A stretch of 64,000 nucleotides of DNA from Polyangium sp. 6x1 (GTDB taxonomy: Bacteria; Myxococcota_A; Polyangia; Polyangiales; Polyangiaceae): the NCBI RefSeq assembly GCF_029946515.1, contig NZ_JARZHH010000043.1, forward strand, positions 35,785 through 99,784, written 5' to 3'. Below the pieces are notes generated by a model. The model was not told where the DNA came from. It ran no database searches and was given only the letters and a program-made list of their open reading frames with translations. The first letter of the stretch is position 1. Every line of letters begins with the position of its first letter. Position numbers and translations under genes: made by a program. This document shows, one piece after another, positions 33,939-42,820 of the stretch.

Positions 33939-34883
33939 TTGCGTCGGTTTCACTCTCAGGCCGCCTGCGTGGGGATCGCCTTGCTTGCTGGCACCTCGTG
34001 GCCGACGCGTGTGTGGGCGGACGAGCCTCCCACCGCCGTGGAGCTGCAGGAGGCGCGGGAGCAGTTCACGCGGGGGCGGCAGCTCGAAGACGAGGGCAAG
34101 TTCGCCGAGGCGCTCGTGCTCTTCCAGCGCGTGGGTCACGTGAAGATGACCCCGCAGGTGCGCTTCCACCTCGCGCTGTGCCTGGAGCACACCGGCAAGC
34201 TGGCCGACGCGCTGGAGACGTTCCGGATCGCCGCCCGTGAGGCGTCGGGCACCGCGCCGAACGTCGTGACCGAAGCGAACCAGCACGTCGACGCGCTCGA
34301 AAAACGTGTGCCGACGCTGACGGTCGTGGTCGTGAACGGAAGTCCACGGGACGAGATCTCGCTGGCGGGCCGGCCGGTCACCGCGGGGTCGGCGCTTCGG
34401 GTGGATCCGGGGGGATACACGCTCACGTTGCGACGGGACGGCTCGGTCGCGAGCGAAGAGCGCGTCACGCTCGAAGAGGGCAAGAGCGTGCGGGTCGAGC
34501 TCGCCGCGGCGGGGGTCGGCGGGACGGCGCCCGCCTCGATCCAGCGAACGCTCGGCTGGGCCGCGCTCGGCGTCTCGGCGGCGTCGCTCGTGACCATGGG
34601 CGTGTTCATCGGGCTGCGCTCGAACCGGCTCTCGCAGGTCGAGGCCGCTTGCCCGACGCTCACCGATTGTGCTCCCTCGGTCGCGCCGATCGCGAGCGAG
34701 GGCGCGACGTACGCGACGCTCGTCAACGTGTTCGCCGGGCTCTCGGGGGCGGCGGCCGTCGGCGGCGTCGCGCTCCTGCTCACGGCGCCCGCGCCTGCCG
34801 CGAGCGCGCCGCGCGCGGGCTTGCGTGTGAACCCCGTGTTCGCTCCAGGGGTCGGATTCTTATCGGTCGAAGGGAGGTTTTGA
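33939..34883 (+). CDS. Exported TPR/PEGA-like protein with two TM segments
   Basis: The start is TTG 33939, supported by GAGGA (33926-33930) 8 bp upstream and by the signal peptide that follows (CVGIALLAGTSWPTRVWA). The protein is 314 aa. It has one TPR-like helical hairpin pair (AREQFTRGRQLEDEGKFAEALVLFQ, FHLALCLEHTGKLADALETF). A PEGA-like beta region follows (LTVVVVNGSPRDEISLAGRPV, VDPGGYTLTLRRDG), then two TM helices (about 205-225 and 255-280). Such TPR-PEGA-TM proteins are common next to kinases in myxobacteria. It may sense or hold cell-envelope components. Its stop overlaps the start of the next gene (TGATG). Confidence 0.8.
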   Translation: MRRFHSQAACVGIALLAGTSWPTRVWADEPPTAVELQEAREQFTRGRQLEDEGKFAEALVLFQRVGHVKMTPQVRFHLALCLEHTGKLADALETFRIAAREASGTAPNVVTEANQHVDALEKRVPTLTVVVVNGSPRDEISLAGRPVTAGSALRVDPGGYTLTLRRDGSVASEERVTLEEGKSVRVELAAAGVGGTAPASIQRTLGWAALGVSAASLVTMGVFIGLRSNRLSQVEAACPTLTDCAPSVAPIASEGATYATLVNVFAGLSGAAAVGGVALLLTAPAPAASAPRAGLRVNPVFAPGVGFLSVEGRF

Positions 34884-35254
34884 TGCTGCAAATGAGCCGC
34901 GGGCGCGGTCCGCTGGTGTTCTTGTGCTGTCTGTTCCTCGGCGTCTCTGCGTGCACGTTCCCGGCGATTGATTACGTCGATGCGGACGAGAGCGAGGGCG
35001 GCGCGTGCGCGGCCACGCCCAAATGTGTGAGCGACATCGACACCTGCTCGAAGCAGGCCGAGGGCCAGCGCTTCATGTGCATGTCCCAATGCCAGAAGAC
35101 CGGGCCGATGAACTTGAACCCGGATTGCTCGACGTGCGACTCCGCGCACGAAACGGACCTCCTCGTCTGCGTGGCCCAATGCGAGGCCTGCAGCGCGAAC
35201 ACCGGCTGTGCGAACGCAACCGAGAGCTGCCGCTCGCTGCTCGGCCTCCCCTGA
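34883..35254 (+). CDS. Small Cys-rich lipoprotein
   Basis: ATG 34883 overlaps the previous stop and has GGGAGG about 5 bp upstream. The 123-aa product has a lipoprotein signal (GPLVFLCCLFLGVSAC) and thirteen further Cys in the mature part, in patterns such as CMSQCQK, CSTCDSAHE and CVAQCEACSANTGC. The cysteines suggest a compact disulfide-bonded domain in the periplasm or on the surface. No known family. It is co-transcribed with the TPR/PEGA-like protein. Confidence 0.78.
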   Translation: MLQMSRGRGPLVFLCCLFLGVSACTFPAIDYVDADESEGGACAATPKCVSDIDTCSKQAEGQRFMCMSQCQKTGPMNLNPDCSTCDSAHETDLLVCVAQCEACSANTGCANATESCRSLLGLP

Positions 35255-35483
35255 CGCGCGCCCCGCGTCCGCCACGCCCGCCGCTCCGTGACGATCGCGT
35301 CAACCACGCGTGACGGACGTGTGTCAATCTTTTTCGTGACAATCCGCGTATTCGTCCCGAATGGAAATGCGCTGGTCACGAAAGAGACCAGTATGCCCGA
35401 AATAGCTGCAATGAAGGGTTTGGCGGGGATGGTCGTTGCAATGACCACGCCGTGAAAATGCGGGGATAAGTGCAGCTGGATCG

Positions 35484-35525
35484 AAAAAAGAAAGCCCCGA
35501 CGTGCACGGGCACGCCGGGGCTTTT
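35484..35525 (-). terminator. Intrinsic terminator of the tonB-exbB-exbD-exbD operon
   Basis: GCCCCGACGTGC (35494-35505) and GCACGCCGGGGC (35510-35521) form a 12-bp stem with one mismatch and a 4-nt ACGG loop. Read on the minus strand the hairpin is followed by TTTCTTTTTTC, a good U-tract, just after the second exbD stop. On the plus strand only TTTT follows, so weak bidirectional action is possible. Confidence 0.85.
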
Positions 35526-35543
35526 GAACCGCACGAAGACGCT

Positions 35544-35993
35544 TTACTTTTTCTCTTCGTCTTCGGGGGGCGTGGTCATCATGCCGAGCACCTTCGCGCC
35601 GGCCTGCTTTGCCCCGTCGAGCGCCGTGATGAGGCGCGCGTAGTTCGCTTTGTCGTCGGCGATGAAGAAGACGATCTTGTCGTCCTCCTTCCGCCGCTCG
35701 AGCTTCGTCTTCAGCTTGTCGACGTATTCTTCGTTCGTGACCTTGTCGTAGTTGATGCGGAATTCACCCTCGGTCCCGATACGAACCACGAGCTGATCGG
35801 GCGGCACTTCCGTGACCGTCTCGACCTTCTCCGTCTCGGGCACGCGTACGTCGAGGTTCTTCTCGAGCAGCGGCGTGACGACCATGAAGATGATCAACAT
35901 CACGAGCACGACGTCGATGAGGGGCGTGACGTTGATGTCCGAGTTCGGCGGGTTGGCGGGTTTGATCGCCACCCTTCGCGTCTTTCTGCTCAT
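35544..35993 (-). CDS. exbD: ExbD/TolR-family biopolymer transport protein (second copy)
   Basis: The 149-aa protein has an N-terminal NSDINVTPLIDVVLVMLIIFMVV helix carrying the essential TM Asp (in PLID). A periplasmic domain follows (VPPDQLVVRIGTEGEFRINYDKV, VFFIADDKANYARLITALDGAK). ExbD proteins line the proton channel with ExbB and energise TonB. It is last in the operon, 20 bp after the other exbD. Two ExbD copies per unit are common in myxobacteria and may form a heteromeric plug. Confidence 0.93.
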   Translation of the reverse strand: MSRKTRRVAIKPANPPNSDINVTPLIDVVLVMLIIFMVVTPLLEKNLDVRVPETEKVETVTEVPPDQLVVRIGTEGEFRINYDKVTNEEYVDKLKTKLERRKEDDKIVFFIADDKANYARLITALDGAKQAGAKVLGMMTTPPEDEEKK

Positions 35994-36013
35994 CTCGTTC
36001 GGCTCCGCTGGCT

Positions 36014-36427
36014 CTACTTCTGCTCTTCCACGCCGAGGGCCACGCTCTTCGCGCCTGCCTTCCGCGACAGCTCCATGACCTCACGCACGTCGCCCACGGT
36101 CAGCGATTGGTCGCCCTTGAGCAGGAGCTTCCGCCCCGGCTTCTCGTCCAGGACCGCCTTCAACGCAGGCGTGAAGCCATCTTTGTCGTACTCGCTGCTC
36201 TCGATGTAGATGTGCTTGTCCGTCGTGACCGAGAGGATGATCGGATCGCTGTCCTTGTTTTCCTCGTCGATCGACTTGGACTGAGGCAGCTTCACGTCCT
36301 TGCCACGCTGGAGCATGGGCGTGATGACCATGAAGATGATCAGAAGAACGAGCACGACGTCGACGAGCGGCGTGACGTTGATGTCGTTCTTTACGCTGCC
36401 CTTCTTCGGGCCGACTGCCATTCCCAT
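36014..36427 (-). CDS. exbD: ExbD/TolR-family biopolymer transport protein (first copy)
   Basis: The 137-aa protein has the same plan as the other ExbD: NDINVTPLVDVVLVLLIIFMV with the TM Asp, then a periplasmic domain including DPIILSVTTDKHIYIESSEYD and GRKLLLKGDQSLTVGDVREVM. The two copies share the TM helix but differ in the periplasmic domain, which argues for specialised pairing rather than simple redundancy. An ATG-x-ATG start (MGM) leaves the first codon uncertain by two residues. It lies between exbB and the second exbD. Confidence 0.93.
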   Translation of the reverse strand: MGMAVGPKKGSVKNDINVTPLVDVVLVLLIIFMVITPMLQRGKDVKLPQSKSIDEENKDSDPIILSVTTDKHIYIESSEYDKDGFTPALKAVLDEKPGRKLLLKGDQSLTVGDVREVMELSRKAGAKSVALGVEEQK

Positions 36428-36514
36428 GAGAACACCTACTCCCTCTCAGGGGGCGCCCCCGCGGGAGCCGCGCGCGCCAAAGACGGCGCGCCCGATCCGC
36501 GAGGGCGGGCTTTT

Positions 36515-37225
36515 CTAGGCCGCGGCCTCGCTCTCCTCGCCCTCTTCCTCCTCCTCGCGCGGCCCCTCGGCGAGGCGACGCGCGACCAGATCGAGGAACT
36601 CGTTCGAGGACTCGGAGATGTCGACCGCACGCGCGTCGACCCAGCCGGCGAGGAAGTTGAACGCCATGACGGCCGGGATCGCGACGAGCAGACCGAAGGC
36701 CGTCGTGATGAGCGCCTCGGCGATACCCGCGGAGACCGTCCCGAGACCACCGGAGCCGCTCGCGGCCATCTTCTCGAAGGCGGTGACGATACCCATGACG
36801 GTACCGAGCAGACCGACGAACGGCGCCGTGGAGCCGACCGTCGCCAGCCAGCCGTGACCACGCTTCAGGACCGCGAGCTCGCGGGCCTGCTGACGCTCGA
36901 GGGCGCGCGCGACGGACTCGAAGCAGAGGTCCTTGTCGCCGTGAATCGAGCCCTTGTAGGCCACGAGGCCGGCGCGGATCGTGCGACCGAGGTAGCCGAT
37001 GTCCTTGCCGAACTTGGCGTCCGCCGCGGCGTCGAGATCGCCGTTCGCCAGGAGGGAGGCCATCTTCGCAGCGAACACCTTCGAGTCGGACATCGACTTG
37101 AGAGACATCACGAGCCTCTCGCCCAGGACGAGGAGGGACGTGAGGCTCATGACGCCCATCACGATCACGACCAGGCGGGCAAAAAGCCCCATTTCACGCC
37201 AAAGTCCACTCAGTGAAAAATCCAT
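36515..37225 (-). CDS. exbB: MotA/TolQ/ExbB proton channel subunit
   Basis: The start at ATG 37225 (MDFSLSGLWREMG) gives 236 aa; the frame is open upstream without a TM signature. TM1 is at about 15-35 (FARLVVIVMGVMSLTSLLVLGE). The conserved TM2/TM3 region is APFVGLLGTVMGIVTAFEKMA, then SAGIAEALITTAFGLLVAIPAVMAFNFL. A charged C-terminus (EGPREEEEEGEESE) ends the protein. ExbB pentamers use the proton gradient to drive TonB. The gene lies 93 bp downstream of tonB and 87 bp upstream of the first exbD. Confidence 0.94.
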   Translation of the reverse strand: MDFSLSGLWREMGLFARLVVIVMGVMSLTSLLVLGERLVMSLKSMSDSKVFAAKMASLLANGDLDAAADAKFGKDIGYLGRTIRAGLVAYKGSIHGDKDLCFESVARALERQQARELAVLKRGHGWLATVGSTAPFVGLLGTVMGIVTAFEKMAASGSGGLGTVSAGIAEALITTAFGLLVAIPAVMAFNFLAGWVDARAVDISESSNEFLDLVARRLAEGPREEEEEGEESEAAA

Positions 37226-37318
37226 GGTTTCGGTCGCGCCTCCCTCGCGCGTTCTCTTGATGACTCGAGTGTTCGGTGCTCTGGAGATGGCCCGCACGCG
37301 CGTGCGTGGCCCGTGTCT

Positions 37319-38083
37319 TCAGCGGGTGGGCATCACCAGGCGAAGCGTAAACGTGTAGTTGACCCTCTGCGGTTTGCCGTTGAACATGACCGGCGTATAC
37401 CGCTGCGCGGCGAGCGACCGGAGAACGGCAGCATCCATGTGGGGCAGCCCCTTGATGACGGAGCAGCCTTCCACGCTGCCCGACTCCGTGATCACGCAGC
37501 GGACGATCATGACGCCCTCCACGCGCGCGGCCAAAGCCTCGGACGTGTGACGGATCTCGGGGCCCGAGACCTTCGTCGGGCGGGTCATCCCCGCGCCGAA
37601 CGGGATCGTCACGTTCTGCGGAGGCGGAGGCGGCGGCGCCGGATTGCCGAGCACGCCACCGACCACGCCACCGACCACGCCGCCGGGCACGCCGCCAGGC
37701 ACGCCGCCGGGCACGCCGCCCTCTTCGCCCTCGCCCTCTTCCTCTTTGGCTTCGGGCTCGGGCTCCTTCTCCGGCGGCTTATCCTCCGGCTTGGGCTCCT
37801 CTTTCGTCTCGACGATCGTGTCCGGCTTTTTCACCGGCTTCGGTTTCTCGATCGGCTTGACTTTCTTTCCACCCGCAGGGGGTGGAGGAGGCGGCGGAGG
37901 TGGAGGCGGAGGCGCTGGGGCGACGAACGTCACCTCTGGCAAATCCGTCTTCTTCTCCACCGGTCTCGTCGTGATGTACAGGACGAGCGCGAAGATGAGG
38001 GCGTGGACCACCACCGACAGCACGGCGCCCGTGCCGAGGCGGCTCTTGGGGATGTTGTCGCGGCCTAGAACCGAGTCAAACAT
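37319..38083 (-). CDS. tonB: TonB-family energy transducer
   Basis: The 254-aa protein has one N-terminal TM helix (about 19-38, VLSVVVHALIFALVLYI). A Pro run and a Pro/Lys/Glu-rich periplasm-spanning region (about 58-125) follow, then an unusual GGVPGGVPGGVVGG tract. The C-terminal TonB domain (about 175-254) includes VMIVRCVITESGSVEGCSVIKGLP, VLRSLAAQRYTPVMFNG and VNYTFTLRL. It begins the tonB-exbB-exbD-exbD operon and is divergent from a TonB-dependent receptor, its likely client. The Gly-Val-Pro tract is an oddity, since most TonBs have only Pro/Lys/Glu linkers. Confidence 0.93.
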   Translation of the reverse strand: MFDSVLGRDNIPKSRLGTGAVLSVVVHALIFALVLYITTRPVEKKTDLPEVTFVAPAPPPPPPPPPPPPAGGKKVKPIEKPKPVKKPDTIVETKEEPKPEDKPPEKEPEPEAKEEEGEGEEGGVPGGVPGGVPGGVVGGVVGGVLGNPAPPPPPPQNVTIPFGAGMTRPTKVSGPEIRHTSEALAARVEGVMIVRCVITESGSVEGCSVIKGLPHMDAAVLRSLAAQRYTPVMFNGKPQRVNYTFTLRLVMPTR

Positions 38084-38517
38084 GAGCCTTGAGCCCTAGT
38101 AGTCGAAATCGTCTGCCGGTGCGAGCCAAAGGTGACGAGGGGCCCGCAGAAATTGCGGTTGGGGGGGAAACGAATTCTAGAGAGCCCTCCCAGCGTGGGT
38201 CCGGCGACGGATTGTTGCGCGTCCTTCCCACTTCCGGACACCCCCCGAACGGGGTGACTTCGTAAGGAGCGACGCGCGCATGGGAACGTCGCCCCTCTGC
38301 ATGCGACGTCCGCGGGTGGGGCGCGTCAGGGTGCGTCAGGGCGCGCAGGGTGTGTCGGGGAACGACGACGCGGGGGCTCGCCCGGGGGGGTCTGTCCGGG
38401 CGACTCACAGAAAGAGTTACGTGGAGCCCGCAGAAAGTGTTGTTGACGGTCACGGAACATGAGTATAGTCGGCCGCCTTTTCGACACTTGGCCCACTTCT
38501 GGAGGGATGGAGGGCTC
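38084..38517. other. 434-bp divergent intergenic region between tonB and the TonB-dependent receptor
   Basis: No coding signal stands out. It holds G-rich runs, short direct repeats (GCGTCAGGG near 38325-38345) and, close to the receptor, a candidate promoter. Promoters of both divergent units must lie here. I found no clear Fur box, riboswitch or perfect operator palindrome. Confidence 0.6.
38443..38469 (+). promoter_or_regulatory. Candidate sigma-70-type promoter of the TonB-dependent receptor
   Basis: TTGACG (38443-38448) and TATAGT (38464-38469) are separated by 15 bp, somewhat short of the ideal 17, and lie about 50 bp before the GTG start. They stand out in an otherwise GC-rich stretch. 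This is a prediction by eye only. Confidence 0.35.
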
Positions 38518-41500
38518 GTGATATTGAGAGACAGACTAGGCCTGTTGGCCGCGATTGTGCCGTCAGTCGTCATGGTCGCCGGTTCGGCGTATGCAGCCGA
38601 CGGCGTGATCACCGGCCAGGTTCGCAACGCGGCTACGAAAGCGCCCGTTGCTGACGTCGTCATCACGGTGACGTCCCCCGCGCTGCAGGGTGAGCAGATC
38701 GTCGTGACGGATGCGGGTGGTAACTTCCGCATTCCACAGCTGGCCCCCGGTGAGGGCTATACCGTCCGCGCGGACAAGGAGCAGTACAAGCCCTTCTCGC
38801 GCGGCGGTATCAAGCTCACCAGCGGCTCGACGGTCCGTGTCAACCTGGAGCTTCTGCCGGAGAACATCCAGGCGGGCGAAGAGATCGTCGTCGTCGGCAA
38901 GCCGCCGGTCATCGACGTCGGCTCCTCGCGCGTCGCCGTCACCATCGACAGCGAGTTCACGCGCCGCGTGGCCGTGAACCCCCCTGCCGCCAAGGGCGGC
39001 GCGACGCGCTCGTTCGAGAGCCTCGCGGCGGTCGCGCCCGGCGCCAACGCCGACGCGTACGGCGTGTCCGTGAACGGCACGTCGTCGCCCGAGAACGGGT
39101 TCATCATCGACGGCGTCTCCGCGAACGACCCGGCGTTCGGCATCCTCGCGGTGCCGCTCTCGGCCGAGTTCGTGAAAGAGGTCAACGTCATCACGGCGGG
39201 CTACCTGCCGGAGTACGGCCGCAGCATCGGCGGCGTGATGGACGTCGTCACCAAGAGCGGTTCGAACGAGTTCCACGGCTCCGTCTTCGGGGCGATCACG
39301 CCCGGCGCGTTCGAGGGAGCGCGTACGCTGATCCCGCGCGCCGGAAATACGATCAACACGAATCCGACGCTCGGCTCCGTCCGTGACTTCGGCTTCGAGA
39401 TCGGCGGCCCGATCGTGAAGGACAAACTCTGGTTCTTCGCGGGCTTCAGCGTGGCGATGCAGCGCTACCGCCTCGAGCGGGTTCTCAGCAGCCTGAACAA
39501 CAGGATCGCCGACGACCTGATGCCGAACCCGAACTACGATCCGGAGGATCCGACCAGTAAGGAGTTCATCCCGGGGCAGGACGGCGTCCTCGAAGTGTAC
39601 CCGACGATCGACGCGTCCACCGGCTACCAGACGGCGACGCCGCTCGCGGGTGTCAATCCGCAGGTCTACTACGCCGATCAGCAGACGATGCAGTACATCG
39701 GCAAGCTGACCTGGAACATCAACCAGGACCACAACATCAGCGTGACGGTGTTCGGCGCGCCGTCGACGTCGGGCGGCAACGGCACGTTCGGCTTCGACGC
39801 GCAGGACGGCGGCATCGCGGTCGGCAACCTGGTTGGCCCGTACAACTCGCTCGCGGGCACGGTCGACCAGTTCAACAACAGCGTCGTGATCAAGAGCTCG
39901 TCGGCGTTCGCCAACAAGAAGTTCCTGATCGATGCCACCCTCGGCTGGGTCTACAACAGCATCGCGCAGGGCGCGGCGGACGGCTCGAACGTCAACGACA
40001 TCAACGACCCCACGAAGCTCGCGTACATGCCGGGCATGACGTGGCGTCGCACGAGCGGTGGCGCGCACCCGATCACCGACTTCGAGAACCTCCCGGACTC
40101 GGCGCGGGCGCAGTGCGATCCGACCGGCGACGGTCAGTTCGTGAGCAACTTCTGCCCCGTCGCGACGTACCGGACCGGCGGTCCGGGCTTGATGAACATC
40201 GCCACGAGCAACCGCTACCAGGGCCGCGTGATCGCGACGGCGCTGCTCAGCGCGCTCGGGCAGCACGTCATCAAGGCCGGCGTGGACTTCGAGATCCTGA
40301 ACTACACGAACACGAAGGGCTACGGCGGCGGCGTGTTCTTCCGCGAGAGCACGAGCGGCAACTTCGTGGCCGACTTCCGGCGCTACGGCTTCCTGCAGGG
40401 CCCGGACGATGTGGTCAACCTCGACGTGTTCGAGGCGACCTCGACCTCGACGACGGTCGGCGGCTTCATCCAGGACTCGTGGAACATCCTCGACCGCGTC
40501 ACGGTGAACCTCGGCGTTCGTTACGACGCGCAGGTCGTGACGGGCAACGACGGCAACGTCGGCATCGCGCTGCCGAACCAGTGGTCGCCGCGTATCGGCG
40601 CGATCTGGGATCCGACCCGCGAGGGCCGGGCCAAGATCACGGCGAACTTCGCCCGGTTCTACCAGGCGATCACGCTGAACATGGTCGATCGCTCGTTCCC
40701 GGGTGAGCTCGGGCTCCAGAAGAACCGCTCGCTCAACGCCCCGAACTTCAATCCGCCGAAGAACGGCGTCTGCAACCCGCTCGATCCGGTGCAGGCCCGC
40801 GGGCCCGAGTGCAACAGCGTCGACAACCTGGCGACGTATACCTTCGAGTACGACCCGAACCAGAAGTACGTCGTGACGGGCTCGGACCGCGTCCCGATCG
40901 ATCCCGATCTCAAGCCGCAGTCGTCGGATCAGATCGTCATCGGCGGCGAGTACGAGATCATCACGGACTCGCGCATCGGCGGTGCCTACACGCGTCAGTG
41001 GCTGAACTACGCGATGGAGGACATGAGCCGCGACGAGGCGTCGACGTACTTCATCGGAAACCCCGGGTACGGCATCGCGAAGGACTTCCCGAAGGCCACG
41101 CGCGACTACGACTCCTTCATGGTGTACTTCCAGAAGGCCTTCTCGAACCAGTGGCTCGCGCAGGTCAACTACACCGTCTCGTGGAACCGCGGTAACCTCG
41201 CGGGTCTGTTCCGGCCGGAGACGGGCCAGCTCGATCCGAACATCAACTCGGACTTCGACCTGGTCTCGATCCTCGCGAACCGCACGGGCGATCTGCCCGG
41301 TGACCGTCGCCACGTGATCAAGGTGTTCGGCGCCAAGGAGTTCCAGCTCCCGGCGAACGTCACGATCAACCTCGGCCTCGGCTACCTCGGCCGCAGCGGC
41401 ACGCCGCTGAACGTCCTCGGCTCGCACGCGCTCTACGGCGACTCCGAGGTGTTCATCCTGCCCCGCGGCGCCGGCGGCCGTACGCCCTGGGTCCACAGCA

Positions 41501-41823
41501 TCGACACGAACGTGACGTTCGGCTACCGCTTCTCGAAGGACAGCACGCTCACCGTCGGTGTCGACATCTTCAACCTGTTCAACTTCCAGCAGGCCACGGG
41601 CTTCGACCAGCGGTACACCCTGGGGGACGTGCTGCCGGTCCAGGACGGGACCGCGGCGAACCTCCACGGCAAGAAGGGCGAGGCTCCGACGGATACGAGC
41701 AAGAAGCTGCTCAACTCCGACGGCACGGACTTCGACCCGGCGGACATCAACCCCAACTGGCAGAACCCGACCAGCTACCAGACGCCGCGGCAGATCCGCA
41801 TCAACGCGCGCGTGACCTTCTGA
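38518..41823 (+). CDS. TonB-dependent receptor with carboxypeptidase-regulatory domain (Oar-like)
   Basis: The start is GTG 38518, behind GGAGGG, which gives a signal peptide (LGLLAAIVPSVVMVAGSAYA) and 1101 aa. A CarboxypepD-regulatory-like beta sandwich (about 27-110, GVITGQVRNAATKAPVADVVI, VRVNLELLPE) precedes the plug domain (about 135-245, NGFIIDGVSANDP, GYLPEYGRSIGGVMDVVTKSG). A long barrel ends in a terminal Phe (RINARVTF), as needed for BAM insertion. This is the architecture of Oar-type receptors of myxobacteria. The substrate is unknown; no siderophore gene is nearby. The tonB-exbBDD operon is divergent, and a lipoprotein gene follows 26 bp downstream. Confidence 0.93.
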   Translation: MILRDRLGLLAAIVPSVVMVAGSAYAADGVITGQVRNAATKAPVADVVITVTSPALQGEQIVVTDAGGNFRIPQLAPGEGYTVRADKEQYKPFSRGGIKLTSGSTVRVNLELLPENIQAGEEIVVVGKPPVIDVGSSRVAVTIDSEFTRRVAVNPPAAKGGATRSFESLAAVAPGANADAYGVSVNGTSSPENGFIIDGVSANDPAFGILAVPLSAEFVKEVNVITAGYLPEYGRSIGGVMDVVTKSGSNEFHGSVFGAITPGAFEGARTLIPRAGNTINTNPTLGSVRDFGFEIGGPIVKDKLWFFAGFSVAMQRYRLERVLSSLNNRIADDLMPNPNYDPEDPTSKEFIPGQDGVLEVYPTIDASTGYQTATPLAGVNPQVYYADQQTMQYIGKLTWNINQDHNISVTVFGAPSTSGGNGTFGFDAQDGGIAVGNLVGPYNSLAGTVDQFNNSVVIKSSSAFANKKFLIDATLGWVYNSIAQGAADGSNVNDINDPTKLAYMPGMTWRRTSGGAHPITDFENLPDSARAQCDPTGDGQFVSNFCPVATYRTGGPGLMNIATSNRYQGRVIATALLSALGQHVIKAGVDFEILNYTNTKGYGGGVFFRESTSGNFVADFRRYGFLQGPDDVVNLDVFEATSTSTTVGGFIQDSWNILDRVTVNLGVRYDAQVVTGNDGNVGIALPNQWSPRIGAIWDPTREGRAKITANFARFYQAITLNMVDRSFPGELGLQKNRSLNAPNFNPPKNGVCNPLDPVQARGPECNSVDNLATYTFEYDPNQKYVVTGSDRVPIDPDLKPQSSDQIVIGGEYEIITDSRIGGAYTRQWLNYAMEDMSRDEASTYFIGNPGYGIAKDFPKATRDYDSFMVYFQKAFSNQWLAQVNYTVSWNRGNLAGLFRPETGQLDPNINSDFDLVSILANRTGDLPGDRRHVIKVFGAKEFQLPANVTINLGLGYLGRSGTPLNVLGSHALYGDSEVFILPRGAGGRTPWVHSIDTNVTFGYRFSKDSTLTVGVDIFNLFNFQQATGFDQRYTLGDVLPVQDGTAANLHGKKGEAPTDTSKKLLNSDGTDFDPADINPNWQNPTSYQTPRQIRINARVTF

Positions 41824-41849
41824 GGGATGGTCGGGAAAGGAAGCTCACC

Positions 41850-42725
41850 ATGAAGCACCGAATCCACAGTGTCCTGGTCGGCGCGATGGGGCTCGCCAGC
41901 GCGGCGTTCTTCGCGTTCTCCGGGGCCTCCTGCTCGCAACCGACCATCCAGTGCGTGGTCAGCCATTACCCGTTCTTCGCGAAGTACGAGCTCGTCAGCG
42001 GTGACGAGGCGTGCCTCGGCCTGAAGGGCGAGGACATCGGCATGTCCACGTACCTCGCCCCGAACGCGGACAAGACGCTCGCCGATTACAACGACCGCAG
42101 CGTCGCGATCCAGTCGTCCACCCTCGGGCTCCTGGCCCGCGATCGTGAGGGCGCGGGCTACGACCTCGGGAAGGACAAGCCGTTCGCGTTCGGCAAGTAC
42201 ACGACGAACCCGGACGCGAACAACCTCTGCTACGCGGGCGGCGCGAACGGTTCGGCGGCCCTCGCGTCGGCGGACATGAACATTGAGGCGTTCGACACGG
42301 GCGAGGTGGATGCCATGGGCAACCCCGTCATCCTCCCGGCCATGCACCTCCAGCAGGAGTGGCGGAACATCAAGGTGTACGTGACCGCAGGCGCGCCTGG
42401 CACGCAGGTCGTCGGCGACATGGTCTTCCGCGACGTGATGGCGGGCTGCGAAGCCACGTACAAGTTCATCGCGCTCTCGCCGTCCGTGCCCTGCGGCATC
42501 GACGTCGACGATGACAACAACCCCAAGACGGACGCTGCGAACGACGACGCGGACCCGGCCAACGACGATCCGCAGGTGCCGCTCGACCTGCTCTGCGACT
42601 CGGAAGCGCATCCCGACCAGGGGATCGCCATCGGCTCCGGCATCAACCCGGACTTCCCGGTCCGCTGCGATCCGGAGACGCTGCACTGCATCCTCTCCGG
42701 CGACCCGCTCCCCGGCCGTCCGTAA
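41850..42725 (+). CDS. Lipoprotein partner of the TonB-dependent receptor
   Basis: The 291-aa protein has a lipoprotein signal (ASAAFFAFSGASC) and a mature region with several Cys (QCVVSHYPFFAKYELV, LLCDSEAHPDQG) and an acidic DDDNNPKTDAANDDADPANDDP stretch that could bind calcium. It starts 26 bp after the receptor stop, which suggests co-transcription. A surface lipoprotein next to a TonB-dependent receptor could act like a SusD-type lid, but there is no visible SusD or TPR similarity. Function otherwise unknown. Confidence 0.8.
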   Translation: MKHRIHSVLVGAMGLASAAFFAFSGASCSQPTIQCVVSHYPFFAKYELVSGDEACLGLKGEDIGMSTYLAPNADKTLADYNDRSVAIQSSTLGLLARDREGAGYDLGKDKPFAFGKYTTNPDANNLCYAGGANGSAALASADMNIEAFDTGEVDAMGNPVILPAMHLQQEWRNIKVYVTAGAPGTQVVGDMVFRDVMAGCEATYKFIALSPSVPCGIDVDDDNNPKTDAANDDADPANDDPQVPLDLLCDSEAHPDQGIAIGSGINPDFPVRCDPETLHCILSGDPLPGRP

Positions 42726-42754
42726 CCCCCTCCTCCCTCCAGAAACGGCTGCGA

Positions 42755-42785
42755 GCCTCCCGCCGCGCGACCCGCGGTGGGAGGC
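42755..42785. terminator. Bidirectional hairpin between convergent genes
   Basis: GCCTCCC (42755-42761) pairs with GGGAGGC (42779-42785), and the inner CCGCG (42763-42767) pairs with CGCGG (42773-42777), around a 5-nt loop with a 1-nt interruption on each side. It lies between the lipoprotein stop and the stop of the convergent thioredoxin-TPR gene, so it could serve both. Confidence 0.6.
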
Positions 42786-42820
42786 CTCGTTTCGTCGTCC
42801 CGACCTCGGGAAAACGCCCG

